Below, piece by piece: positions 33,349 through 42,727 of a stretch of DNA of 64,000 bases. This DNA comes from Chitinophaga eiseniae. GTDB lineage: Bacteria; Bacteroidota; Bacteroidia; Chitinophagales; Chitinophagaceae. The notes beneath the pieces are model-generated. The model was not told the origin of the DNA, searched no databases, and saw only the letters and a list, made by a program, of their open reading frames with translations. A program made the position numbers and the translations under genes. How positions within the stretch are numbered: the stretch's first letter is position 1; every line of letters starts with the position of its first letter. The DNA lies in NCBI RefSeq assembly GCF_900167135.1, contig NZ_FUWZ01000004.1:496001-560000 (forward strand), read 5' to 3'.

Positions 33349-36300
33349 ATGAAAAAATTGCAGGGTTTGCCCTTCCTGCGAGGGGCCTTACTACGCTATG
33401 TCCGGAAGGCAGGTGTTTTGCTGTCATTTTTCCTGCTGATGGCTGTCCTTACAGCCACGGCCCAGCAGGAGGAAGCTGCCCGGGGCATCCTCACCCGCAA
33501 GGTGTCCTACAAGGCCACTAATGCACCCCTGAGCAGAGTGCTGAAAGATCTCCGTAAACAGATGGACTTACGGTTTACCTACAACAGTGAACTGATAGGC
33601 CGGCAGCCGGCGGTAACGGTTAAAGTGGAACAGAGTACCCTGGAAACGCTGTTGAAGCAGCTGCTGAAAAACACGAACCTGCGCTTTAGCGTAGAGATGG
33701 GCGCTATCATGATCTACGAAGAGAAACCCGCGACGACGGCCATTCCGTCGCCCGGAGATAAAGTGACCGGCGTAGTGGTCCGTGGCCAGATCACGGACCC
33801 CGCCGGGCAGCCGCTTAGCGGCGTAAGCGTGAAGGGACTGGAATCTAAAGAGATGACGGTAACCCGGCCGGATGGACTGTTCTTTCTTATTGCAACACCT
33901 AATGAACAAATCAGCATGACCCTGCTGGGCATGAAACCACTGGTGTACCGCGCCGATCCCAACAAAACGGACATCATGCGCTTTATGATGGACACCATCG
34001 CCCGGGATATCCAGGAAGTGGTGGTCAACGGCTACCAGAAAATAGATCCCCGTTTATCTACCGGTTCATATTTTAAGTTGAAAGCGGCAGATATCATCGA
34101 GCCGGGCCAGCCTTCTGTAGACAGAATGTTGCAGGGTAAGGTGCCAGGCATGATGATCGTCAATAATTCCGGCGGCGTGAACGCTAAACCCAATATACGC
34201 ATCCGTGGCACTTCCACGCTGGTCGGCAATACCCAGCCGCTGTGGGTGATAGACGGTATGATACGCCCTGACCCCGTGAATATCTCCAATGCCCTGCTGA
34301 ACAACCTCGTGTCTGAAGGCAGTGCCTCCAATTTTGAACTGATGGGCAACGCTATCGGCGGCCTCAATCCCTATGATATTGAAAGCATCACCATACTGAA
34401 AGATGCTGCCGCCACCGCTATCTATGGTACCCGTGCTGCCAACGGCGTTATCGTGGTCACGACCAAGAGAGGTAAAGAAGGACCAATGCAGGTAAACTAT
34501 AATGCGAACGTTTCTTTTCAGGCGCGTCCTTCCTATCGTAACCTGATGCTCATGAATTCCCAGGAACGGGTGACCTTTTCCAAACAGATGCAGGAAGATC
34601 ATGTGCTGTATAATGACTATTATGCCGGTATGGAAGAGGAGCTGACCTATGAAGGGCTGCTCCGTGCCCTGTATGCAAGGCATATCACCGAAGCAGAGTT
34701 CAAAGAAAGAGTGGCCACGATCGAAACCCGCAATACCGACTGGTTTAAACTACTGTTCCGCAACCAGATGAGTATGCAACACTCCCTGAGCCTGAGCGGC
34801 GGTACGGCCAAAACTGTATATTATGCGTCCGCATCTTACGCGGCCAACAACAGCTCGGCTAAAGAGGATGGAAATAAAGTATATGCAGCCAGCTTCAATC
34901 TGCGCTCACAGGTGACCAAACGGCTCTCGCTGGACGTCTCCCTGCAAAGCAACTATCGCAGTGCCAGGACGTATTTCCAGGGCGTCAGTCCGTTGACTTA
35001 CGCGCTACAGACCAGCCGTGTGTTCAGCCCTGACGACTATTATCCGTTACGGGCGCCCAGCACTTCAGGCTCCAATTCTCCGCTGAAATACTATGCACCG
35101 CCCATCACGATGAACATGCTCAATGAGATTGCCCACACCGAAAATACTTCTACGCAATCGTCCACGAGCCTGAACCTGAACCTGGACTACAAAATCGCCA
35201 GGGGACTGGTGTTCCGGAATTCCTCCAGCATCATTACGGACGCCATGGATGGTTTTGCTGCGGCAGATGAGCAGTCTTACTATATCTCTAATACACGGGG
35301 ATGGGCCTACGGCACGATACCGGAACCCAAGGCCGTAACTTCGAGCGTTCTCCCTTACGGCGGTATGGCCTATATACAAAATCAACAAGCGCTGAGCTGG
35401 GGGCTGAGAAACAGCCTGGATTACTCCAGAGGTTTTTTTGAGGAGCGCGACCAGTTCAATGTAAGCCTTGGTAATGAGATCCGCAGCTCGAAGACGAATG
35501 CCAACGTTGCTGTGGAGCCGGGATATTTCCCCGACCGCGGAAAAGCGTTTGCCCCGGCAGACCGCAGCCGTAAAGATCTGTCCTCGCAGGTGATCAACAG
35601 CGGCCTGGACAACACCGTGTCTTACTACGGTACCTTGGCCTATAGCCTGATGAACCGCTACATCTTCAGCGGTACCATCAGATCTGACGGCTCCAACCGG
35701 TTCGGTCAGTTCTCCAATGCCAAATTTTTACCCAACTACAGCCTCTCCGGCCGCTGGAATGCCGCCATGGAAAGCTGGTTCCCCGCTACTACGCTGCTGA
35801 CCGACTGGCAGGTACGCGCCTCCTACGGTACACAGGGAAATGTGGTGACAGCAGTAAGCCCCAACCTGATCGCCACCTACGGTAGCCCCGACAGACCGGA
35901 CCAGTTTGGTCAGCCGTCACTGAGAATTAAATCCATGCCATACCCGGATTTACGATGGGAAAAAACCTATCAGTGGAATATCGGTACCAATTTCGCCCTG
36001 TTCGATAACCGTTTTCGCGTGAGCGTGGATTACTTTTCCAAAAAAACCGTCGATGTGCTCGATAATATCAATATTCCCTACGAATACGGCATGAATACCA
36101 TGTACCGCAACGGCAGCACATTGTATAACACCGGATGGGATGCGTCCGTAGATGTCAGCGCTATCCGCCGGAAAAATACACAGCTCTCCTTTACACTGTC
36201 AACCGGTAAAGTGAAAAACCGCGTTGCTGACAGAGTTTTCCAGGAAGACTTCTTTTTGCTGCTGAATGGCGGCGCACGCATCGCGGGAAAACCTATCAGC

Positions 36301-36999
36301 AGCTTTTATTCTTATCAGTACACAGGACTGGATCCGGTAAGAGGTATCCCTACCTTCGGTAAACTGAATGGCAAACCATCCAACAATCCGGACGACCTGC
36401 TGGTATACTCCGGACAACTTTTACCGGTCATCACCGGCTCTATCCAGCCCGTATTCAGGTATAAGTCATTCTCCGTTTCCGCCATGTTTTATGTGAGCCT
36501 TGGCAGCAGTAAACGGTTGAATGATCCTTTCCGCTCATCCCAGCTGACAAGTAACGGCGTTCCGTCCCCCAATGCCAATGTCCCCCGGGATTACCTTACC
36601 CGCTGGCGTAAACCCGGCGATGAAAAATACACAGACTTCCCCGTGTTGAGAGACCTGGGCATAGATGACCGTCTGCGTATACCATACCTCTATGCAAAGT
36701 CTGTGGGTATCGATCAGCAGCTGATTACAGACCCTTATACCGCTTATAAAGTATCTGACCTGAGGACTGTCCGTAATGACTATTTACGGTGTAACGCCAT
36801 CCGGCTGGGTTATGGTATACCTTTCAATAAACTGGCCGGTACCGGACTTAAAAACCTGACCGTCAATGCCAGTGTCAACAATGTATTTACCATTGCCAAC
36901 CGCCGGCTGGAAGGGCAGGACCCTGAGATAGAAGGGGCAGGGACCAGCGCTTTGCCACTCAGCAGGCAATATTCCCTGAGTGTAAATGCATCATTCTAA
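33349..36999 (+). CDS. SusC/RagA family TonB-dependent outer-membrane receptor
   Basis: A 1216-residue outer-membrane transporter, full length. Signal region to about residue 45 (LSFFLLMAVLTATAQ), STN domain about 50-115 (LSRVLKDLRKQMDLRFTYNS), carboxypeptidase-regulatory-like domain about 140-215 (VVRGQITDPAGQPLSGVSVK). The plug follows (DRMLQGKVPGMMIVNNSGGV, IRIRGTSTLVGNTQPLWVID, ILKDAAATAIYGTRAANGVI), then the 22-strand barrel to the terminal SVNASF. It takes up a substrate with SusD in a TonB-dependent way; the STN domain links uptake to the FecR/sigma pair upstream. SusD starts 22 bp after its stop. With a protease and two thioredoxins in the same operon, a peptide- or protein-derived substrate is more likely than a glycan, which is inference. 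Confidence 0.96.
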   Translation: MKKLQGLPFLRGALLRYVRKAGVLLSFFLLMAVLTATAQQEEAARGILTRKVSYKATNAPLSRVLKDLRKQMDLRFTYNSELIGRQPAVTVKVEQSTLETLLKQLLKNTNLRFSVEMGAIMIYEEKPATTAIPSPGDKVTGVVVRGQITDPAGQPLSGVSVKGLESKEMTVTRPDGLFFLIATPNEQISMTLLGMKPLVYRADPNKTDIMRFMMDTIARDIQEVVVNGYQKIDPRLSTGSYFKLKAADIIEPGQPSVDRMLQGKVPGMMIVNNSGGVNAKPNIRIRGTSTLVGNTQPLWVIDGMIRPDPVNISNALLNNLVSEGSASNFELMGNAIGGLNPYDIESITILKDAAATAIYGTRAANGVIVVTTKRGKEGPMQVNYNANVSFQARPSYRNLMLMNSQERVTFSKQMQEDHVLYNDYYAGMEEELTYEGLLRALYARHITEAEFKERVATIETRNTDWFKLLFRNQMSMQHSLSLSGGTAKTVYYASASYAANNSSAKEDGNKVYAASFNLRSQVTKRLSLDVSLQSNYRSARTYFQGVSPLTYALQTSRVFSPDDYYPLRAPSTSGSNSPLKYYAPPITMNMLNEIAHTENTSTQSSTSLNLNLDYKIARGLVFRNSSSIITDAMDGFAAADEQSYYISNTRGWAYGTIPEPKAVTSSVLPYGGMAYIQNQQALSWGLRNSLDYSRGFFEERDQFNVSLGNEIRSSKTNANVAVEPGYFPDRGKAFAPADRSRKDLSSQVINSGLDNTVSYYGTLAYSLMNRYIFSGTIRSDGSNRFGQFSNAKFLPNYSLSGRWNAAMESWFPATTLLTDWQVRASYGTQGNVVTAVSPNLIATYGSPDRPDQFGQPSLRIKSMPYPDLRWEKTYQWNIGTNFALFDNRFRVSVDYFSKKTVDVLDNINIPYEYGMNTMYRNGSTLYNTGWDASVDVSAIRRKNTQLSFTLSTGKVKNRVADRVFQEDFFLLLNGGARIAGKPISSFYSYQYTGLDPVRGIPTFGKLNGKPSNNPDDLLVYSGQLLPVITGSIQPVFRYKSFSVSAMFYVSLGSSKRLNDPFRSSQLTSNGVPSPNANVPRDYLTRWRKPGDEKYTDFPVLRDLGIDDRLRIPYLYAKSVGIDQQLITDPYTAYKVSDLRTVRNDYLRCNAIRLGYGIPFNKLAGTGLKNLTVNASVNNVFTIANRRLEGQDPEIEGAGTSALPLSRQYSLSVNASF

Positions 37000-37021
37000 T
37001 CCAAACATTTAACAGAGCGAG

Positions 37022-38506
37022 ATGAAAAAAGTACTGATCATCATGATAGTGGCGCTGGGTATGACCTCCTGTAAAAAATTTCTGCAGGAATACTCACAAA
37101 CAGATATCACGCCCAAGACCGCCCGTGATTATGGAAACCTGTTGTGGACGGAGGGGTACCCCGGAAGATCGATATTCCTGCAACCGTGGATGGCTTACCT
37201 CGACGACGATGTGGAATGTTATACCGGCCCGGTGAGGCAGGACCCGTTGCCCCATGTGGCTGCCGGGATCTTCCAGTGGCAAACGGATTTTGAACGCCGG
37301 CTGTCGGGAGAAGGGTATGCCTACAAAACCAATACCTGGGGTGTTTACTATCGCCTGCTGTTGGGCGTGAACCTGGCACTGAACGGGCTGGAGACGGCTT
37401 CCGGAACACAGGAAGAAAAAGAGCTGCTGAAAGGACAGGCCTATGCGCTGCGAGCCTTTTACCATTTTATGCTGGTAAATATCTACGCAAAGCCTTATAA
37501 TGATTCCACTACAACACCCGACAAGAGCCCCGGCGTACCCATCCGCACCACCGGCGACCTGGCCGATGTGTTCCTGGCACGCCATACCGTGAAGGAAGTC
37601 TATACGCAGATCACCAACGATATAGACAGTGCTGTGCTGCTGTTGGATAAGTATAAAAAGAACGTGGAGCTATATCGCATATCCGCTCCCGCCGCTCATC
37701 TGCTGGCAAGCAGGATATATCTCTACATGGAAAACTGGGATAAATGCATTCAACATGCAGACGCGGTGCTGAAAGAACGTTCCGGCCTCATGAACTTTAA
37801 TTCATGGGGATACGCAGACCCGGACAACCGGCCGCTCACGGGCATTAATAACGAGGAAACCCTCTTTGCCTACGGGGAGCCGGATGAGCAGGTAAACCTG
37901 CCCTTCACCATCAACTATGAAGTCTCCCGTAACCTGTTCAACACTTTTGAGGATAATGACCTGCGCAGGGAAATAAGCCTGATCGTGATACCACCGGAAA
38001 TGAAACAGTTTATTCCCATCGAACTGGGACAAATGAAAACATCCGGCACCTATAAAACAGGAAACGCTACGTTAACCAACGGATGGCGCGTATCTGAAGC
38101 TTATCTCAACAGGGCTGAAGCTTATATACAGCGTTATAAAACCAGTGGGGATGCCGGCGCCGCCACCCAGGCATTAAGAAGCCTCAATACGCTCCGGTCT
38201 TACCGCATCAATGCCGCTTCCTTTAAAGCATGGGAGGTGAAACCCGCCGCCGAAATGCTGCAGATGTGCCGGGAAGAACGCCGCAGAGAACTTTTCCGGG
38301 AGGAACTGCACCGCTGGTTCGATCTCAGAAGATATGGCATGCCCGCTATTGAGCATATCTACAGACCTAATGTGACGACGACGCAAACTTTCCGGCTGGA
38401 GGCCCGCGATCCGATGTATGTGATGCCTATTCCGGACGATGTGTTGAACCGTAACCCGGCGCTGCTGCAAAATCCGTTGTATCCCGGCGAACGCAAGCCG
38501 CTGTAA
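37022..38506 (+). CDS. SusD/RagB family nutrient-binding lipoprotein
   Basis: A 494-residue surface lipoprotein. Signal and lipobox are MKKVLIIMIVALGMTSC (cysteine 17), followed by KKFLQEYSQTD, the usual SusD start. TPR-like helices include LLGVNLALNGLETASGTQEE and ELLKGQAYALRAFYHFMLVN, the second being the family's most recognisable motif. Later come RISAPAAHLLASRIYLYMEN and the C-terminal ICREERRR-type block (CREERRRELFREELHRWFDL). SusD caps the SusC barrel and binds the substrate. No carbohydrate-active enzyme is encoded in this locus. It follows SusC at 22 bp and is followed by an accessory lipoprotein at 28 bp. Confidence 0.95.
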   Translation: MKKVLIIMIVALGMTSCKKFLQEYSQTDITPKTARDYGNLLWTEGYPGRSIFLQPWMAYLDDDVECYTGPVRQDPLPHVAAGIFQWQTDFERRLSGEGYAYKTNTWGVYYRLLLGVNLALNGLETASGTQEEKELLKGQAYALRAFYHFMLVNIYAKPYNDSTTTPDKSPGVPIRTTGDLADVFLARHTVKEVYTQITNDIDSAVLLLDKYKKNVELYRISAPAAHLLASRIYLYMENWDKCIQHADAVLKERSGLMNFNSWGYADPDNRPLTGINNEETLFAYGEPDEQVNLPFTINYEVSRNLFNTFEDNDLRREISLIVIPPEMKQFIPIELGQMKTSGTYKTGNATLTNGWRVSEAYLNRAEAYIQRYKTSGDAGAATQALRSLNTLRSYRINAASFKAWEVKPAAEMLQMCREERRRELFREELHRWFDLRRYGMPAIEHIYRPNVTTTQTFRLEARDPMYVMPIPDDVLNRNPALLQNPLYPGERKPL

Positions 38507-38534
38507 TATTTCCTAACGTTTAATGTGACTACTG

Positions 38535-39359
38535 ATGAGAAGATATATCGTGCTCCTGGCTTCCCTCCTGATAGTATTTACGGCCTGCCGTAAAGAAGCC
38601 ATCCTGACACCATCTGTCGATGTGCCCAGCTATACGCTGCCACAAGGCAACCACAGTTATGACGATTCGATCGTTCAGTTCTACCAGAAATACAACTGTT
38701 ACATTTTGTACCGGTTTACCCATACCGATTTCGCCTATAACTATACAAATATGCGGCAGGATAGCGCCTTTAATGCCAACCCTGCCTATATTGGCAATAC
38801 GCTCCGCTTTTTTTATGACCAGTTAATAACACGGTACCCGGAGTCTTTCCTGAAGAAAACGCTTCCTTTTAAAGTGTTGCTGGCTTCCTATATTGGTACC
38901 GGCGCTACGCGCGATGCTGCTGGTTTTGCCAGTACCATCAGCACGCTGACGATCGGGTGGGCAGACAGCACCCTGCCTGATAAAACCCCAGCTGCGACGA
39001 AACAGATGCGGGGCCTCCTGAACCGGTTTTATATGGAGCGGGCCTACCGGGTTAAAAGCGTGGACATACCGCAGGCTTTCATAGAGCTGGCGCCTTATGA
39101 CTACCTGGCAATTCAGCCTGGCAACAAATACGCCAACGGTGTTATCGGCAATACGAACGCATCGATCCTGAACGTGGTGGTAGACTTCCTGGATTACGTG
39201 GAGGCGATCACCTCCCATAGCAAGGCCGAACTGGAAGCGACGGTGCTAAGTCCAACGGTGGACACCAAAGGACTGATCAGAAAAAAGTATGAAATCATCA
39301 TCAACTACTTTGCCAACAACTTTGCTACAGACCTCCAGGCTGTCGGTGAGAAACCCTGA
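38535..39359 (+). CDS. SusC/D-associated lipoprotein related to zinc metallohydrolase lipoproteins
   Basis: A 274-residue lipoprotein (MRRYIVLLASLLIVFTAC, cysteine 18, then RKEA). The start of the mature part, SYDDSIVQFYQKYNCYILYR with FTHTDFAYNY after it, and FLKKTLPFKVLLASYI match what I know of the 'substrate import-associated zinc metallohydrolase lipoprotein' family, which is encoded next to SusC/SusD. The defining HExxH zinc motif of that family is not present anywhere in this protein, so if the relation holds it has lost the catalytic site and may only bind substrate. Position after SusD and before a Prc-type protease fits an accessory surface protein of the uptake system. Confidence 0.82.
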   Translation: MRRYIVLLASLLIVFTACRKEAILTPSVDVPSYTLPQGNHSYDDSIVQFYQKYNCYILYRFTHTDFAYNYTNMRQDSAFNANPAYIGNTLRFFYDQLITRYPESFLKKTLPFKVLLASYIGTGATRDAAGFASTISTLTIGWADSTLPDKTPAATKQMRGLLNRFYMERAYRVKSVDIPQAFIELAPYDYLAIQPGNKYANGVIGNTNASILNVVVDFLDYVEAITSHSKAELEATVLSPTVDTKGLIRKKYEIIINYFANNFATDLQAVGEKP

Positions 39360-39378
39360 TAATTATACCCATTAATCG

Positions 39379-41496
39379 ATGAACATGAAACAACTACTTC
39401 GCAAAAATAATCCATGGCTACTGATGGCCTGTGCCCTGTCCGCCGGCTACACCGCCAGCGCCCAGGCGCCTGCTGACACTGCCGCATGGCCGGCTTATCG
39501 TAAAGACGTGGTTACCTCCGTCTTCAACAAAATCAATAAAAGCCATTTCGAACCCAGGAAGCTGGACGACGCTTATGCCGCCGGCGTATGGAAAAGATAT
39601 CTCGCCTCGCTGGACCCTCATCGAAACATTTTCCTGCAGGAAGATATTAAACGCCTGTCGGCCTTCCAGACTACCATCGACGACGAAATAAAAGCAGCCG
39701 GCACCGGTTTCTTTGACGCTGCGTACGCGATCTATGCCCAACGGGTACGCGACCTGCAAACGCTGTGTGAACAGACACTGGCCCAGCCGCTCGATTTTAA
39801 AGTGAAGGAAACGGTACTGGCTGAACGAAAAAATGCACCCTATCCGGCCAGCAAGGCAGCACAGGCTGACCTCTGGCGCAAACTGCTCAAATATTACACG
39901 CTCCGTAACTATATGGAGATGCAGGATTCTGCCGCCGTAGTAACGCCCAGTCCCGCGCTGGAAGCCAAAGCCCGCGAAAAAGTGGGGAAATGGTATGCGG
40001 ACTATTTCCGGCAGAATACCCGCCAGCAGGCGGTAAACGACAAGTTCTTCCAGTACATGGCGGATGCCGTGATGGAGGTAGATCCGCATACTGCCTACAC
40101 GGCACCACAGGCGCTGACGCTCAACGATATGCTCAACAAGCGCTACTATGGCCTCGGCATAGAACTGGGCGTAAAGGAAGCTGACTTCTTCGTGAAACGC
40201 TTGCTGCCTGGCGGCTCTGCCTACCGCGCCGGCACCGTAAAAGAAAACGATCTTATTCTCGCTATTTCCGATCATCAGGGACAGATGAAGGAAGTGGCCG
40301 GCATACCGCCTACAGAAGTAGCTGCCATGATCCGCGGTGAAAAAGGCACACCGGTAAAACTCCAGCTGCAACAGCCCGGTGATAAACCCCGCCAGGTGAC
40401 GGTCAACAGGGAAGAAATCATCGACACGGAAAATCGCGCCAAGAGCGCCGTGATAGAACACAACGGTAAACGCTTCGGATATATCTATCTGCCGATATTT
40501 TATACCGATGACAGCCCTACGAAAATAAACGGCGCCTGTAATGACGTGATCCGTGCAGTGGAACAACTGAAAGAGGAGGAAGTAGATGGTATGGTGATGG
40601 ACCTGCGCGGCAACGGCGGCGGCGCCCTCGATGAAGTGGTAAGAATGGGCTACTGCTTTGTGCCGGAAGGCCCTATGAGCTGGCTCCGGGGTAAAGATAA
40701 AGTCGATCGCTACAACTCACCCGCGGCAACACCACTGTACAACGGCCCGCTGACCGTGCTGGTTGACGAAGGCAGCGCCTCCGCCTCTGAAATATTCGCA
40801 GCTGCTATGCAGGACCGCAAACGGGCGCTGGTCATCGGTACCAGCTCCACCTTCGGAAAAGGGACCGCACAGATGAACGTCAACCTCGGCAAAATGGGCG
40901 ATCCGGACAAAGGTACCAAAGACATCAGCTACGGCAGCATGCGCCTGACGGTACAGAAATTTTACCGCGTTACCGGTGAATCCACCCAGCTTAAAGGCGT
41001 TGTGCCCGATATTGTACTGCAGGACAGAATGAACCGTGAGTCCATTATGGAAAAAGACTACTCCTCCGCATTGGTGTGCGATACGATGAAACTGATGCCG
41101 TTTGAACGGGAAACCTTCACATTTGACTATAATACGGTTGTCGAAAAAGCACGTAAACGGGTGGCGCAGGCATCGGCTTTTAACGCCATAGCTGCCAGCA
41201 ATGCGAAATTGGAAAAAATAGCCGGACAGCCCGCGGCGCTCGATCTGCAGGCTTTCCGTCAGCGATATACACAGACTGCGCAGCTGGAGAAAGACATCAA
41301 GACAACCAAACAAAACACCGGTACCGATACACTGCGTGTATTGCTGCCCGTTAACAGGTCGCTCCACCCGTCATTGCGCAAAGCGGATAACAGTCCCGCC
41401 ACTACGGAGTTCCTGCAAAAAACAGCAAAAGATATCTACCTCGCCGAAACGGTAAGGGTACTGGAAGATATGGTCAACTATAAGATATCCAAATAA
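39379..41496 (+). CDS. Carboxy-terminal processing protease, S41 family (Prc/Tsp type)
   Basis: A 705-residue serine protease with a signal peptide (WLLMACALSAGYTASAQ). The long N-terminal part contains the Tsp-type helical domain (NKSHFEPRKLDDAYAAGVWK, YLASLDPHRNIFLQEDIKRL). A PDZ domain follows about residues 255-345 (YGLGIELGVKEADFFVKRLL), then the S41 core with GMVMDLRGNGGGALDE. The catalytic dyad is Ser468 in GSASASE and Lys494 in STFGKGTAQ, matching Ser452/Lys477 of E. coli Prc. The C-terminal DUF3340-like helical part begins near residue 560. Family members cleave proteins from non-polar C-termini in the periplasm. It sits inside a SusC/D operon between an accessory lipoprotein and two thioredoxins, so it may process imported polypeptides; it could equally be a paralogue with a general role. 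Confidence 0.93.
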   Translation: MNMKQLLRKNNPWLLMACALSAGYTASAQAPADTAAWPAYRKDVVTSVFNKINKSHFEPRKLDDAYAAGVWKRYLASLDPHRNIFLQEDIKRLSAFQTTIDDEIKAAGTGFFDAAYAIYAQRVRDLQTLCEQTLAQPLDFKVKETVLAERKNAPYPASKAAQADLWRKLLKYYTLRNYMEMQDSAAVVTPSPALEAKAREKVGKWYADYFRQNTRQQAVNDKFFQYMADAVMEVDPHTAYTAPQALTLNDMLNKRYYGLGIELGVKEADFFVKRLLPGGSAYRAGTVKENDLILAISDHQGQMKEVAGIPPTEVAAMIRGEKGTPVKLQLQQPGDKPRQVTVNREEIIDTENRAKSAVIEHNGKRFGYIYLPIFYTDDSPTKINGACNDVIRAVEQLKEEEVDGMVMDLRGNGGGALDEVVRMGYCFVPEGPMSWLRGKDKVDRYNSPAATPLYNGPLTVLVDEGSASASEIFAAAMQDRKRALVIGTSSTFGKGTAQMNVNLGKMGDPDKGTKDISYGSMRLTVQKFYRVTGESTQLKGVVPDIVLQDRMNRESIMEKDYSSALVCDTMKLMPFERETFTFDYNTVVEKARKRVAQASAFNAIAASNAKLEKIAGQPAALDLQAFRQRYTQTAQLEKDIKTTKQNTGTDTLRVLLPVNRSLHPSLRKADNSPATTEFLQKTAKDIYLAETVRVLEDMVNYKISK

Positions 41497-41521
41497 ACAA
41501 ATTAAAAAATTGTTATCAGGC

Positions 41522-41549
41522 TTCACCCTTTCCGCCATTCAGGGTGCCT
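41522..41549 (+). promoter_or_regulatory. CACCC-N15-GTGCC motif, copy 3 (upstream of tlpA-like gene)
   Basis: CACCC at 41524-41528 and GTGCC at 41544-41548, again with a 15-nt spacer; CAGG before and CCTG after extend the inverted repeat CACCC...GGGTG. It lies between the protease stop and the thioredoxin start (18 bp before ATG). Confidence 0.6.
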
Positions 41550-41566
41550 GATATATAAACGAATCC

Positions 41567-42718
41567 ATGATGAAAAAAATACTCTTTTCCTTATTGCTGG
41601 GCGCCGGCGCTTACAGTGCCTCTGCACAGGAGGTGGTGATCACTGCCAAAATGGACAAAATGCCCAACGATACGCTCGTAACACTCATAGAGCCTTATAC
41701 CGGGGAGTGGGATTCCGTGAGGGTAGTTAATCACAGCTTCACCCTGAAGTCTTCCATGAAGAAAGGAGGAAGCATTTATATCCTGATGATCGGTAACCAG
41801 GGCGAGAAATGTGGTACTATCCTCTATCTTGAAGAGGGAAAGGTCCATATCACCGGCAAAGGCCCGTATTTCGATAATGCGACTTACAAAGGTGATACCT
41901 GGGTGAAAGAATGGCAGGAAATGATGGCGCTCACATCCCCGGATAGAAAAGAAGTGAAACAGCAGGCGGAGCTGGGGGAGAAGATCAGCAAGGCCATGAA
42001 GGTAGGTGATGAGGAAGCCGCTGATAAATATAGCAAGGAATATGCAGCCATAACCGCGAAGGTGCAGAAATCCTACCGTGACTGGATCGCCAAACACCCC
42101 AACTCCGGTGTTTCCGCTTACGCAACGACAGTGTTTTTTAATGGCACCAAAGAATATGATGAAGTGGCTGCATTGCTGGGAGAACACGCTATCGCTACCC
42201 GTATCATGCAGCGCCGCCTGAACCCCGGCAAAATAGATCCGGCGCCTGTTGGCTTTAAATTCGGTGAGCCGGGAGAAGCGCAGGGCGCACTGGGAAAAGT
42301 GAAAGTAGGTGATATGGCGCCGGCCTTCAGTGTTCCGGACGCTAACGGCAAAATGGTGTCCCTGGCGGACTTCAAAGGACGTTATGTGTTCCTGGATTTC
42401 TGGGCCAGCTGGTGCGGACCCTGCAAACCGCAGATCCCTTATCTGAAAGCGGCCAACGATAAATTCAAAGACAAGAATTTTTCCATGATCGCCGTCTCCC
42501 TCGATTCTAAAAAAGAGGCATGGATGAATGCTGTCGAGAAGCATGGCATCAACTGGACAAACGTAAGCAGCCTGAAAGGCTGGAGCGATGAAACCATTGC
42601 CGCCTACGGCGCCAACTACATTCCTTTTAACGTGCTGATCGGACCAGACGGTAAGATCCTCGGCATGGGACTGTACGGCGAGGACGTAGAGAAAAAACTG
42701 GCTGAAATCATCAAATAA
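41567..42718 (+). CDS. TlpA-like thioredoxin with DUF4369 domain (first)
   Basis: A 383-residue exported thiol-disulfide protein. Signal peptide MKKILFSLLLGAGAYSASAQ, then a DUF4369 domain (about 22-115; VNHSFTLKSSMKKGGSIYIL) and a helical middle. The thioredoxin/AhpC-TSA domain begins about 245 (VGDMAPAFSVPDANGKMVSL) with the redox pair Cys283/Cys286 in FWASWCGPCKPQ and the cis-proline in YIPFNVLIGPDGK. Such proteins reduce or oxidise disulfides in the periplasm and are frequent partners of SusC/D operons. The next gene is a second, shorter homologue 9 bp downstream. A CACCC-N15-GTGCC motif before the start may give it a promoter of its own. Confidence 0.94.
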   Translation: MMKKILFSLLLGAGAYSASAQEVVITAKMDKMPNDTLVTLIEPYTGEWDSVRVVNHSFTLKSSMKKGGSIYILMIGNQGEKCGTILYLEEGKVHITGKGPYFDNATYKGDTWVKEWQEMMALTSPDRKEVKQQAELGEKISKAMKVGDEEAADKYSKEYAAITAKVQKSYRDWIAKHPNSGVSAYATTVFFNGTKEYDEVAALLGEHAIATRIMQRRLNPGKIDPAPVGFKFGEPGEAQGALGKVKVGDMAPAFSVPDANGKMVSLADFKGRYVFLDFWASWCGPCKPQIPYLKAANDKFKDKNFSMIAVSLDSKKEAWMNAVEKHGINWTNVSSLKGWSDETIAAYGANYIPFNVLIGPDGKILGMGLYGEDVEKKLAEIIK

Positions 42719-42727
42719 CTATATCCT

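Noticed and set aside
39418..40566. 382-residue minus-strand open frame
   Set aside because: Antisense to the Prc-type protease, which has its catalytic residues and a signal peptide.
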